From assembly GCA_964036045.1 (NCBI GenBank), contig OZ038384.1, positions 22,559,000-22,622,999 of the forward strand: DNA of 64,000 nucleotides, in the 5' to 3' direction. Source of the DNA: Eutreptiella sp. 'Long Island Sound 2002' (Eukaryota; Euglenozoa; Euglenophyceae; Eutreptiales; Eutreptiaceae). The notes below the pieces were generated by a model that was not told where the DNA came from, did no database searches, and saw only the letters and a program-made list of their open reading frames with translations. This document shows positions 11,621 to 23,200 of the stretch, in pieces. Within the stretch, counting starts at the first letter, position 1. The number at the start of each line of letters is the position of its first letter. Position numbers and translations under genes: made by a program.

Positions 11621-12539
11621 GGGTGCTGGGGTGCTTGGTCTCTTGTGTGCGCCGCGTTAGTTTCCTGTCACTGTGGCGTAGGGCTGTGCGGGTGTTGCTG
11701 TGGGTGGGGTTTGTCCCCCCCCTCCCCTCTGGTTTCTTTTTTTTTCGCGGGGGAGGGGGCGTCGTGGCGTGTCGTGTCGTGGCTTTGTGGTGTCCGTCGC
11801 TGGCTGTCCCGGTCTCGGGTCTGGTGCTCACCGTCCCCCCTTCCCCTCTTGTTCGGGCTGCGCCTTCGTGTGTGTTTTTTACTCTTTTCCCTCCCCGCCC
11901 TAGCGAGGTATGTGTCGGCGTGTTCGGGGTGTCCTTTCTTCTGGTGGGCCGCTGCTCTCGGTTGGCTGTCGCCCGTTTTGGCTGGGTGGTCCTTCGGTGT
12001 TCCTTCGGGGGGTCCCGTGGTCGGTGCCGTCTGGCTGGGGGGTTTGGCCGCCTCTTGTGGGTGGGCGGTTTTGTGGCTGTGGGCCTTTCTCGTGCCCCCC
12101 CCCCCCTTGTCTTTTTTTTGGTTAGGGGTCTGCCTGTTCCTCCCTCTGCCTTCCCTGGGCTGGTGCACGCACTGGTCGGCATTCAGTGTTGTTAACCGGG
12201 TTGCTGTTGGCGCTTGCGTTTTGTTAGGCCTTGGCCCGCCCCATGGGTCGGGTGGGTTATGTACACCTTTGGCTCGGTGGCCCAGCTTGCCGGGTTAGGT
12301 TCTGGCTCTGCCGGCAGGGCAGTTGCGCCAGGCGGTTTCGTGAGGCCCGGGGTTAGAGAGGGTGGGGTTTCTCGTGTCTCTCCTCCCCCGCGCTGCCGGA
12401 ATGTACTTTCTGGTGGCAGTTTGTGTGGGTGTACCGCCAGCGTCGTTGCCGGGCGCGCGGTGGGCCCTTGCGGGTGCGTGGTGGGCTGGTGCGGCGCCTT
12501 CCGGGGCGTGCTGTGGGTTCGTTGGCTTAGATCTTTGGT

Positions 12540-12815
12540 TAGTGTCCCTTGCTTTGGTGTTGTTGTGTGCTGTGGTGCGCCATGCTGTGTCGTGCCGTGT
12601 TTCGCCGTGCTGCGTGGTGCTGGCCCGTGCTGTGTTGCGGTGCGCCGTGCTGTGTCGTGCCCTGTTGCACCGTGCTGTGCCGTGCTGTGCCGCGCTGTGC
12701 CACATCGTGCCGCATCGTGCTGTGGTGTGCCTTGTGGTGGTGCGTTGCACGATGGTGCGCTGCGGTGCGGTGTGCCGTGCTGCCTCGTGTTGTGCCGTGG
12801 TCGGTCGGTGGTGTA
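12540..12815. repeat. Pentanucleotide repeat (GTGCY)n, degenerate
   Basis: Over about 270 bp the plus strand steps in 5-bp units of the type GTGCT / GTGCC / GTGGT / GTGTC, most regular around 12660-12740. The same pentamer, more decayed, appears through 19.1-20.1 kb. On the minus strand it reads as Ala/Thr/His/Gln-rich peptide, which I regard as non-coding. Confidence 0.75.
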
Positions 12816-13699
12816 TAGTCCGGCCCGTGTCGTGGTGCAGAGTGCGGGTTGGACTGTGGCTGGCTGGTAGCTGGGGGGTGCGGCTAGGTGTGGGGTGGCT
12901 CGCTGGGCCCGTGCTGTGGGGGTCCGGCTGTGCCGCTCGGGCCGGTGGGTCAGGCGGGTATCCGCGAAGTTGCCCTCCCTCGGGCCTGTGCCTTGGTACC
13001 GTGCCCTCTGGGGGTTCTTGCCTCTAGCCCCGGGCGCTGTAGCCGCGCCCTCTTCCACTTTCGGTGCCTGTGAGGTGGCCTTTGCTGTGGCTGGCGTCGT
13101 CGCCTGGCGGTGAGGGCGTGGTCGTGGGCTGTGCAGTGGTGTTCTCAGCGTCTTCCTCTGTGGGTGCAGCCCCTTCTCCCCGCGTGGGTGTGCCTTCCTT
13201 CCTCTGTGCCGTTTCCGGTGGCGGGTGGGCGTGAGCAAGTGTGGTCTGTACGGCGTCCGATTTGTGCTTCGGCGGTGTGAGTTCGGGGCGTGCACCTCCG
13301 GGGGCCGCGCCGTGTCCGCTGGGGCTGGGGCGTTGCTGGTCCCTCTGTTGTGGCACGCCGTTCCTGCGTGTGCGCACTGGTGTCTGCCGTTGCGTCTTCT
13401 TTCTCTGCGCCACGGTCCCTGTTCCTTCCCCTTCCCGGCGCATTGGTGGTTTTCCGCTCCCGTCTTGTGTTGCTCCCAGTGCCCTGTCCCTGTGGGCGTC
13501 TGCCTGTAACCTTGGGCCCTTCTATGCTTCCTTGTCGGGATGTTGCCTCCCGTCCCTTGCCCTCCCCTTGCCTGTGCCCTTTCCCTTCCCAGTGTGGTGG
13601 CGGTGGGGTGCGGGGGGGCCTGTGGGGCGCCGATGGCCCACGCCTGGGGGTGGGTGGTCTGGAGCCTCCGGCGGGAGGTTTGGAGGGTGTGGGGGGGGG

Positions 13700-14396
13700 C
13701 GAGGGCCTTGGACCGCGTCGATAAGGAGGGCCTCCCACGCCGCCTGCGGCATGGCGGCCTCCGGGGCGGCCTCGTTGGGCCTGGCGGGGGTGGGATTGTG
13801 GATCCTCTCCAAGGTGTGCACCATGTGCACCCCTCCTCGCCTTCCCGCTCCCCCGGCCCACTTCACCCAGCGGTGGAGTTCCCGCAAGGCGGGGGCAGAC
13901 CACCAGGCGAGGTGGGCGGGGGCCTAGGGGGGGGGGGGTCCGAGCTCGAGGTCCTGAGAGGGGTCGTCGACATGGGGCGGCGGTGGCGGCGTCCGGGGAA
14001 GCGGGAGCGGCGGTGGCGGGGGCCCGGGGTGGAGGATGCGTACTGGCGGCGCAGGGATCGGGAGGGTTGCTGGGCCTCGTGGGGGGAGGGGGACTTGGCC
14101 ATGGGACGGCGGTGGCGTGCTTGGCAGCGCTTGCGGGAGCGGGAGCCGCGGTGGCGCGGGCGGGGGTTGGAGGATTGGTACGGGCGGCGGGGGAAACGGG
14201 GTGTGCGGTGCTGCCTGCAGGAAGAGGGGGATGTGGACATCGGACGGGGGTGGCGTGTGTCGTGGCGCCGGGGAGAGCGGGAGCGGTTTGAGGTTTGAGG
14301 TTTTTTTTTGCGGGTACTAGACGCTTTTCGGCCCTGGGGGGCCACCTGGTCGGTCCAGGTGATATCCTCTTCACCAGGTCCTAGTGGGGGGCCCAA
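13700..14396 (-). pseudogene. Possible remnant of an Arg/Ser-rich protein with in-frame repeats
   Basis: On the minus strand an Arg/Ser/Pro-rich segment contains three repeats whose anchors lie at 13971, 14100 and 14238 on the plus strand. Spacings are 129 and 138 bp, both multiples of three, unlike the surrounding satellites. Each repeat carries an RPM(S/A)-x-(S/T)P motif and RS/SR dipeptides. Beyond a long G run near 13928-13940, a frame with more ordinary composition (RELHRWVKWAGG and PQAAWEALLIDAV) extends to about 13700. This could be ORF1 or Gag debris, or an SR-type host fragment. No intact gene is present. Confidence 0.35.
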
Positions 14397-15154
14397 GACG
14401 CACCTCCTGCCTGCTGGCCCAGTCCCCCGGATTCACAGGGCTCGGAGCCCCGTCCCTCCCCGGCTTCCCCATTTCGCCACCCCCTGGTCAGTGCATCCAT
14501 TTGCAGCCGTGGCTGCGGGCGCTTACCAACCGCGTCGCCCCCCTAATGCGTGGTCGCCCGGGGTGGCGGCGCTGCCGGGCCCGTGCTAATGGCTTGTCGC
14601 CAGTGGGACCCCCGTGGGCTGGCGCGGAGGCTGCCTAGCCTTGGGGCTGGTGCGTGGCGCTATGCTCCACTACTGCCAGGGCGGCTGCAGTGTCCTGGTC
14701 GTGTGCGTGCGGCGCTCGCGGCCGGTTCGGGGGGGGTTGGGGCCGGTGTCGGGGGTTGTGTCTTCCCTGTTTCCCCCTGCCCGCCCCGCGTTTCCTGCGC
14801 TGTTTGTGGCGGGCCGTCCCGTCTAAGTGTCCCTTATCCTCGCTCGCTGGTACGCCATTCCATGCGTACTGTGCGTTCTGCGGGCTCGGTCCGGTTGCCC
14901 TTCTGGTTTTCCCCGCGTGTCCTTTGCGTGTGTGTGCGCTCGCGCTCTCGCGGCTTCCGCCCCCCCCCCCCCTCCCCGGGTTGGTGTGGCGCGCGCACCT
15001 CGCGCGGTCCCGGTAGTGGGCGCTGGTAAGGCCGTTCCACTCCGTCCGTGCCCCTCCGGGTGTCCTGCCTCGGTCCCGTGCTCCGTTTGGCTTGCTTGGC
15101 GGGGGGGGCGGCCCAGTCCCGTTTCCCCCTACCTTGCTTGGGGCTGCGCGCTCC

Positions 15155-17690
15155 CCGTGGGGTGGGTGCGGGCGTGGGGACCCGTCACCAACCCCACTGC
15201 GCGCGCTCTTGCGAGCTGGCCTTGCGCACTGGCTTGGCGCGCTGTAGGGGCGGCACGAGGGCGTTCGGGGGGGGTGCATCTTGCCTGGGTGCGGGGCGTA
15301 CGGGGTCGGGCGCTCTCCCACCCCCGACAACTCGTCCTTTCGGGCGTGCGGCCGGGGCCCACTACCCACTGGCTGTGGGTGCGGGGGGTGCGGGCGTGGG
15401 GATCCGTCACCAACCCCACAGCGCGCACTCCTGCGAGCTGGCTTTGCGCGCTGTGGGGGAGGCATGAGGGTGCCCAGGGGGGGTGCCTCCTGCCTGGTTG
15501 TGGGGCGTCCGGGGTCGGGCGCTCTCCCACCCCCGACCACTCGTCCTTTCGGGCGTGCGGCCGGGGCCCACTACCTAGTGGCTGTGGGTGCGGGGGGTGC
15601 GGGCGTGGGGACCTGTCAACACTCCCACAGCGCGTGCTCCTGCGAGCTGGCTTTGCGCGCTCTGGGGGCGGCATGTGGGTGCGCGGGAAGGGTGCCTCTT
15701 GCCTGGGTGTGGGGCGTCCGGGGATGGGCGCTCTCCCGCCCCCGACCACTCGTCCTTTCGGGCGTGCGGCCGGGGCCCACTACCCACTGGCTGTGGGTGC
15801 GAGGGGTGCGGGCGTGGGGACCCGTCACCAACCCCACAGCGCGCACTCTTGCGAGTTGGCTTTGCGCGCTGTGGGGGAGGCATGAGGGTGCCCGGGGGGG
15901 GCGCCTCCTGCCTGGGTGTGGGGCGTCCGGGGTCGGGCGCTCTCCAAGCCCCGACCACTGGTCCTTTTGGCCGTGCGGCCAGGGCCCACTAACCACTGGC
16001 TGTGGGTGCAGGGGGTGCGGGCGTGGGGACCCGTCAGCAACGCCACAGCGTGCACTCTTGCGTGCCGGCTTTGCGCGCTGTGGGGGCAGCATGAGGGTGC
16101 CCGGGGGGGGCGCCTCTTGCCTGGGTGTTGGGCATCCGGGGTCGGGCGCTCCCCCAGCCCGGCTTCTCGTCCGTTCGGGAGTGCGGCCGGGGCCCACTAC
16201 CCACTGGCTGTGGGTGCGGGGGATGCGGGCGTGGGGACCCGTCACACACCCCACAGCGCGCGCTCTTGCGAGCTGGCTTTGCGCGCTGTGGGGGCGGCAT
16301 CAGGGTGCCCGGGGGGGGGCGGCTCTTGCCTGGGTGTGGGGCTCCCGGGGACAGGCGCTCTCCCACCCCTGACCTCTCGTCCGTTCGGGCGTGCGGCCGG
16401 GGCCCACTACCCACTCGCTGTTGGTGCGGGGGGTGCTGGCGTGGGGACCCGTCAACAACCCCACAGCGCGTGCTCTTGCGAGCTGGCTTTGTGCGCTGTG
16501 GGGGCAGCATGGGGGTGCCCGGGGGGGGTGCCTCTTGCCTGGGTGTGCGGCGTCCGGGGTCGGGCGCTCTCCCACCCCCGACTTCTCGTCCGTTCGGGCG
16601 TGCGGCCGGAGCCCACTACCCACTGGCTATGGGTGCGGGGGGTGCGGCTGTGGGGACCCGTTACCAACCACACAGAGCGCGCTCTTGCGAGCTGGCTTTG
16701 CGCGCTGTGGGGGCGGCATGAGGGTGCCCGGGGGGGGCGCCTCTTGCCTGCGTGTGGGGCGTCCGGGGTCGGGCGCTCTCCCACCCCCGACCACTCGTCC
16801 TTTCGGGCGTGCGGCCGGGGCCCACTGCCCACTGGCTGTGGGTGCGGGGGGTGCGGGTGTGGGGACTTGTCCCCAACTCCACAGCGCGCACTCTTGCGAG
16901 CTGGCTTCGCGCGCTGTGGGGGCGGCATGTGGGTGCCCGGGCGGGGCGGCTCTTGCCTGGGTGTGGGGCGTCCGGGGACGGGCGCTCTCTACCCTCGACC
17001 TCTTGTCCGTTCGGGCGTGTGGCCGGGGCCCACTACCCACTCGCTGTTGGTGCGGGGGGTGCTGGCGTGGGGACCCGTCAACAACCCCACAGCGCGTGCT
17101 TTTGCGAGCTGGCTTTGCGCGCTATGGGGGCGGCATGTGGGTGCCCAGGGGGGGCGCCTCTTGCCTGGGTGCGGGGCGTCCGGGGACGGGCGCTCTCTAC
17201 CCTCGACCTCTTGTCCGTTCGGGCGTGTGGCCGGGGCCCACTACCCACTCGCTGTTGGTGCGGGGGTCGCTGGCGTGGGGACCCGTCAACAACCCCACAG
17301 CGCGTGCTTTTGCGAGCTGGCTTTGCGCGCTATGGGGGCGGCATGTGGGTGCCCGGGGGGGGCGCCTCTTGCCTGGGTGCGGGGCGTACGGGGTCGGGCG
17401 CTCTCCCACCCCCGACCACCCATCCTTTCGGGCTTGCGGCCGGGGCCCACTACCCACTGGCTGTGGGTGCGGGCGGTGCGGGCGTGGGGACTTGTCACCG
17501 ACCCCACAGCGCGCGCTCCTGCGACCTGGCTTTGCGCGATGTGGGGGCGGCACGAGGGCGCCCAGGGGGGGCGCCTCTCGCCTGGGTGTGGGGCGTCCGG
17601 GGACGGGCGCTCTCCCAACCCCGACCACTCGTCCTTTTGGGCGTGCGGCCGGGGCCCGCGTCCCACTGGCCGTGGGTGCGGTGTGCAGGC
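15155..17690. repeat. Satellite array: about 12 tandem units of 209 bp, each with a G-quadruplex-type motif
   Basis: The anchor CGCTCTC (or a close variant) begins at 15311, 15520, 15729, 15938, 16147, 16356, 16565, 16774, 16983, 17191, 17399 and 17608. Spacings are 209 bp throughout except two of 208. The first unit carries about 15 extra bases before its anchor. Each unit includes the conserved segment CTTGCGAGCTGGCTTTGCGC and, in most copies, four G-runs of three or more separated by three-base loops. 209 is not a multiple of three, so a reading frame would shift in every unit. The array is therefore a satellite and not a coding repeat. It is not flanked by any recognised gene. Confidence 0.9.
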
Positions 17691-18439
17691 GCAGGGGCCC
17701 GGCTGTCCTTGGCACCTTGTCCCGTGCCGCGGTTCGTCGTGTGTTGTGCGCGCTTCCCGGGTTCGCGGCACCCGGTGGCCGTTGTGGCTTGGCACCTGTC
17801 CTCCTGCCGTGGTTGTGGCTGGCGGCGTGCCTCTCTGGCGTGCCTCGTGGCCCCGCGTTGGTGCGCCGCTCCTCGTCCGGTCCGGTCGCTCTCGGTGCTC
17901 TGGTTGGCTTTCCCGTTGCCGTGGTGCTTTCCCCCACCCCAGGGGCTGTCGCCCCCGGCTTTACTCGGTTGCTGCGCGGGGCACGTGGAGGCTGGCCGAG
18001 AACCGAGCCTTTCTGCCTGCCGCTGGCCCCTGCCGAGGCAAGGGCGCTGGGCGCGCTCCGCGTCATACCGGCTCGGCGCCCCGCGATGGGGTTGTCCCTG
18101 GCAGGTATCTCCGGCTTCGGTCTTTGGCTGCGTGCGCTGCGGTGGTTTGGCGTGTGTGGACCCGGTCACTGACGCGTCCGGTTTCCCGTACCGTCCGTCT
18201 TTCGACGGGGGACTCGGCCGGTGCACCGGGGCTGTTTTGTGTGGACGCCGACAGCGCCCCTTTCGGGTCGGACAACGCCACGCCCGGGTCCGGCGCGTGT
18301 GTGCATGTGCGTGCCCTGTCTGGCCAGGTCAGGCGGGCCGGCCTCCCGGGCGCGTTCTGGTGTGCCTCAACTTTCCTTTGGCCGGTCTTGGTGCCTTCTT
18401 TGCTGGTTCGACCCCTCTGGGCTGGGGTTGCCCTGTTTG

Positions 18440-18720
18440 TGGTTGTTGTTGGTTTTGTTTTTTTTTCCCCTACCCCCCTTGTTGCGCCCCCTTTGTGTCC
18501 TCCTTTGCCTGTTTTCCGGCCTCGGGTGCCTTGGGCCTTGGCGTCTTGTTGCCCCCCCCCCCGCCCCCCTTTTTTTTCCCCGTCCCCCCGCCCCGTTGCG
18601 CCCCGTTGTCTCTCGCTTTGCGTGTTTTCCGGCCTCGGGTGCCTTGGGCCTTGGCATCTTGTCGCCCCCCCCCCCTTTTTTTTCCTTTGTTACTTGTTTT
18701 TTCTTTTTCTGTTTTTTTCT
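18440..18720. repeat. 113-bp duplication with long pyrimidine tracts
   Basis: The segment around GGCCTCGGGTGCCTTGGGCC occurs twice, with anchors at 18511 and 18624, 113 bp apart. Each copy is followed by a run of ten or more C and then eight or so T. The pyrimidine tracts continue to about 18735. These are strong candidates for polymerase slippage and for triplex or hairpin structure. Confidence 0.7.
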
Positions 18721-20259
18721 CTTCCTTTTTTGCCGGTTTTGCGGTGCGGGGGGGGTTTGTGTGTCTTGGGCCGTCAGGTGTGTCCGTGTGTGCCTCGGTG
18801 GTGCTGTCCCTGTCGTTGCGCTGTGTGCGCTGGCTGGTGTTGTGTGGTGTTGGATGTTGGGCCTGGCTGTCCTCTGCTGTCTCCTGTTGGGTCTTGGTGT
18901 CGTGTTTTGGTGGTGCTGTCCTTGTCTGGCCGCGTGGCTCGCCGCCCTGTGGTTTGGCTTGGTGTGTCTTTGTGTTCCCCTGCCCTGTGTTGTGTTCTGT
19001 TGCGCTGCGCCGTCGTGTGGTGGTGTGCTGTCGCGCTCTGCCGTTTGTTTGCGTAGTTGCCTGTGCCTGTTGTTTGTTTCCTGCCGCTGCGCGCCTGCTT
19101 TGTGTGTTCTGGGGTGTCGTGCTGTGTGTTCTCTGTCCTCTCAGCCCTGTGCGGTGCTGTGCTGCGCTGTGCTGGTGCCCTTTCGTCGTGCTGTGCGCGT
19201 CGTCTGTGCTGTTTCTGGTGGCTGGTGTTGTTGGTTCCTGGTGTCGCTGCCTTTTGTTGGGGGTCTGCTGGTGGCTCTGGTTGCCCGGCGTTGTCGTTTG
19301 GTGGTCTGTGTCGGCTTCGGTGCCCCCGTCTGGTCTGGCTGTCGCTCGGCGTCCTTCCTGTGGTGTCATGCTCCCCTGTTTTGTGTCCTGTGGCGCTGTG
19401 CTGCCGTGTGGTGCTGGGCTGTGCTGCCCTTTTTTTTCGTTTTTCTCCTTGCTGGTGGCGCTGGTTTTCATGTTGTTCCCTGTTGGTTCTGGGCTCCGGG
19501 CCGGTTAAAGGTTGTTTCTGTTTCTGTGCTCTGCCTGTGCGGTGCTGTGCTGGTGTGCCTGCGTCGTTGCTCTCTGTGCGGTGCTCTCCTGCCCTTGCGG
19601 GGCTGGCTGGTGTTGTGTGTTGTTGCCTGTTGTGTTTGTGTGTTTGCTGTAGGGCCTGGCTGTCCCCTGTTGTCTCCTGGTTGGTCCTGGTGGCTCCTGG
19701 TGCCGTGTCTCGGTGGCGTGCGGTGGTGTGTCCTCGGGTGCTGTGCTGCGCCGTGTTGCTGCGTGTTGTGCCGCCTGGCGTTGCGTTGTTGTGCACTGCC
19801 TTGTTTCTTTTTGCACCGTTTGGTGCTGCCGCGCGCTGTGTTGTGTCCTGGGGCGCTGTCCGTCGTCTTGGGGTCCTGTGCCTTCTGGCGCCGTGTTTTG
19901 TCTTGTCCCCCCGCGCTGTGTGCGTTTTGCTGTGGTGTGTTGCTGCGTGGTGTTGTTTGCCGTTGTGCTCTGTGCCGTCTGCGCCCTGGGGTGTCCTGTT
20001 GTGCCTTTCCTGTCGTCTCCGCCCTGTGCGGTGTTGCTGTCTGGCCCGCTCTTCCTCGGTGCCCTGCCCCCCTGTGCTGTGCCCCATGGTGCATTGCTGC
20101 CGCGTGGTGCCGTGGTGTCGTGTCCTGGCGCCTTGTTGGATTTGTTTCTTGCGTGGGTGTGGTTTTACCTACTTGAAAAACCGCTGCAAATTTTCTTAAA
20201 AAAATTTTTTTCTTCCTTTCGTTGCTTTTGAAAATATAATGAAATTATACACGACCCAA

Positions 20260-23200
20260 CACAGTCGCGTGCAGCAAGACCATGTACGCTGCAGTGTCTT
20301 ACGTGCTACCCGTCGTTCTTGATGTTCTTGGCCTTGTACTTGTGCGTGGCGTCGTGGAGCGTGTTGGTGTCCATTGCTAAGGGTTGACCGCGTTCCCCCA
20401 GGGCCGGCGCCTGAGCTGCAGGGCAAGGGGAGTGATGGGCACGAGGGTGGGGAGGGAGGTGCATGGAGAAGAAGAAGAAAAAGGCGGCAGGGCGCGACGT
20501 GAGGGGTCGTGGCGAGTTAGGGAAAATTTTCGAGTTTTACGCGCTGCTCGCCGGAGCGGGAGCGGCGGGGGTGGGGCCCTGGGGGGTCGTGGTGGCGCCT
20601 TGGGGAGCAGGAAGGGCGCGAGTGAGCAGCTGAGGCGCGGTGGCTCTGTGGGGAGCGTGAGCGCCGGGGATCTGTGCGCCACGTGGGGGGGGGGGCGGGA
20701 GTGCCGCCGTTTGCGGGACTGGGCCTCGTCGCGGGGCGCGTCTGGCCAGGAAGGAGGCGTTGGCGGGTCCTGGGGCGCTTCGCGTGGTGCCGCCTGGTAC
20801 TGTGGGGGGGGTAGGGGGGAAGTCCCCCAACGTCCACTGATCCGCCGCGTAGGGGTGCGGCGGCGGCGTCGGCTGGTGGTGCGGGTCGAGTGACTGTCCT
20901 GGTTGGGGTTGGGCCCGGGGGGCCCCTTCGGCGTGCACGTGGTGGCTGGTGGGATACGGTTCCTGGTACGGGGGGGGTGGTCCCTGGTGGTAGGCGGGGT
21001 ATGGGGGTGGAGCGCCTGGGTGCTGCCATCCCATGCGCTGGTGCTCCTCGTGCATGGGGGGTTGTGGTCCGGTGGGGTAGGGTGGTGGGCAGTGGTAGTG
21101 GTAGGGGTGGTAATGGTGGTGGTGATGGTGGAGCCGTTGGTGGTGCAGGCACTGGTAGTGGTGGCGATGGTGATGCGGGTATGGCCCTAGGCTCCCTTGT
21201 GGATATTCTGGTCCCCCCAGTGGGGGTGCGGGGTCGGGCATCGTGCGCAGTCCCTGGGAACGTGCTGCTTGGTGGGTAGCGGGTGCGGGTATGGGGCCGG
21301 GCATTACAGTGACCGCGGTCGAGGGGTCCCACGTCCCTGGGTCGGTCTGGCCGGCGGCGGTTGTGGTTTGTAGGCGGTGGATGACGAGGCGCTTGGAGAT
21401 GGGGATGTTGACGAGGGTTTTGACGGGGTCGTCCTGGGTGGCCGCCTCTGTGGTGGCGGCGGCCACTGGGGGGAGGGGGGCTCAGGTTGTGGTGGGTTGG
21501 GGCCCCTGGTTTGGGTTAGGGTGTGGGTTACGGCGGTGTCTCTTGGGCTGTCGTCATTGTTTTTGTGGTGTTGGGGGCTGCGTGGGGTGGTGTTGGTGGT
21601 GGTGCTGTTGCTGATGGTGTGGTCGTTTGGGTTCTGGCTTGGGTTTGGGGTCGGGTTTTGGGTTGGGGTCCGGTTCGAGGTTGAGGAGGACCTCATTCCG
21701 GAGGTGCGAGGGCACCGGTGCCTGGTGGGGGGGGGGGGCCGGTGTGCTGCCGGGGTGCCTAGGTCGCCTGTGTGGGGGTCAGGGGGCCCCTGGTAGCCTG
21801 GCGTGCAGCCGCAGCTTTGGCTTTGGCCGTGGCTTTGTGGATGAGGATGAAAAGGAAGTGGTGGTCTTGGGGGATGCCAGTTGTGCTGTGATGCGGGCGG
21901 TCGCGGGTTTGTGGGCGGCGACTTCTGCTGCGCCCACGGCGGGGAGGAGGGAGGGCATGTCCTCGGTCTGCAAATTGGGGGTGGGTCGCTGCGGGGGCGG
22001 GGCCGTGACCTGGCGGCCTGGCGGGCCGATCTGGTCGGCAGCGGTGGGGGAGGTAGGCGCGGGGTTGCGGTCTTCGCCTTCCGGGCTTGGCTGGGCCAGG
22101 GTCGTGCAATGCGTGAGGTCGTGTGGGTTGGCGTCAGCGGGGGGAAACAGTTTGCGTGGGCTGCATTCGGGGGCCGGGAGGGATCGGCTTGGGTTTCCGG
22201 GGGGCAGTGCGGGGGGCGTGTGCGGGCCACTGGGTGGGGTGGGCGTGTATTCGGGCGTGGGCCTCCATGCGGTGGGTGTGTGCGGCCAGCCGGGTGTGGG
22301 GGCTGGTGAGGGGTGTTCGGCGGGTGGGTCGGTGGCGGACGGGTGCGGTTGTTTGGGCGGGTGGGGGAGGCCCGTGTCGCGGGGTCCGGGGGTGCGCGCG
22401 CTGGTGGGCGTGTGCGGGCCGGGTTGGTAGCGGTGGGGGAGGGGCAGGGGCGGGGATTTCGCAGGGGGGGGTGTTGTGTCACTGTATGTGTCCGCTTGCA
22501 GCCGTGCGCTTGTGCGGTCAGTTGTAGGCCGGGCGGTTTGGAGGAGAAGCTTGCCTCCTTCTGCGGCCGCGGCGAGGATTTCGCAGACGAGCGTGCGTAT
22601 TTGGTGAACCTCTTGGTCAGTGGTGAGAAGAGGGTACGCTAGCTCTGGGCTAAGGCCCACGTGGCGGAGGACCCTGTGAAAGGCGTGGTCCCTGCAGGTG
22701 AGGGAGTGCTGTGGCCTGGCAGGGGGGGGTCCTTCTGCTTGTCTGGGCCTGCCTCGACTTGCGTGTGGGTGGGGGGGATGGCCCAAATCCCTTGCACGGT
22801 CCCCGTGGATGGCAAGCGGCGCTGGATCCATTGGGCCAGGCAGAGCATTGCCAGTCCCAGGTAGTAAACCGCCAGCCCCCAGGTGATTTGGGCCAGGGTG
22901 CGAGCCGGGGGCTTGTCCACCGGTTGGGAACGCCCCTGAGGACTCTGTGCGGGGTGGTGGGGTCCCCTATTGCCCCTGGTGGGGCGGCCCCTGGGTCGAG
23001 CATGGTGTCAGTCCCTTTGACAAGCCATTGTGGGCCGGGGGATATTGCTACAGTGGCCACTATGTAGTGGTGCCCTCGCTCGAGGAGTGTACACCAGACT
23101 TCCGGTGGGGGGTGGTCGCTGACTGTAGGTGGGGGAGGGAGGTCGTCGTTTGGGGTGCGGAGGCCGGCAGCGCGGAGAGTGGTGTCGCGGGTTGGTGCAG

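Larger units (their letters stand above)
10600..20150. repeat. Adenine-depleted G/T/C-rich satellite-like block (plus strand)
   Basis: For about 9.5 kb the plus strand is built almost only from G, T and C; many 60-base lines hold only one to four A. All three plus frames, and often the minus frames, are therefore open for hundreds of codons, because TAA, TAG and TGA all need A. The translated products are low-complexity, change character with frame and show no domain. The block contains several distinct tandem repeats listed separately. The same G+T skew, less extreme, continues in 20.3-33.1 and 50.3-52.5 kb but not inside the LTR elements, so it is a property of the older locus. Confidence 0.75.

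Noticed and set aside
10923-12182. Minus-strand Thr/His/Pro-rich open frames of about 220-440 codons (10.9-12.2, 12.2-13.3 and 18.5-20.1 kb)
   Set aside because: Their composition mirrors the satellite repeats and the (GTGCY)n pentamer; there is no domain and no consistent frame.
15155-17690. Regularly spaced repeats considered as a CRISPR array
   Set aside because: The units are contiguous 209-bp tandem copies with no separate unique spacers, and the DNA is eukaryotic.
15916-19508. Plus-strand open frames of up to 1046 codons over 15.9-19.5 kb
   Set aside because: All three frames are open because the strand lacks adenine. The 209-bp period is not a multiple of three, so each frame cycles through the same DNA in different readings. 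No start context or domain was found.
20950-21260. His-rich frame (long His runs) as a metal-binding protein
   Set aside because: It is produced by a GGT/TGG short tandem repeat read on the minus strand.
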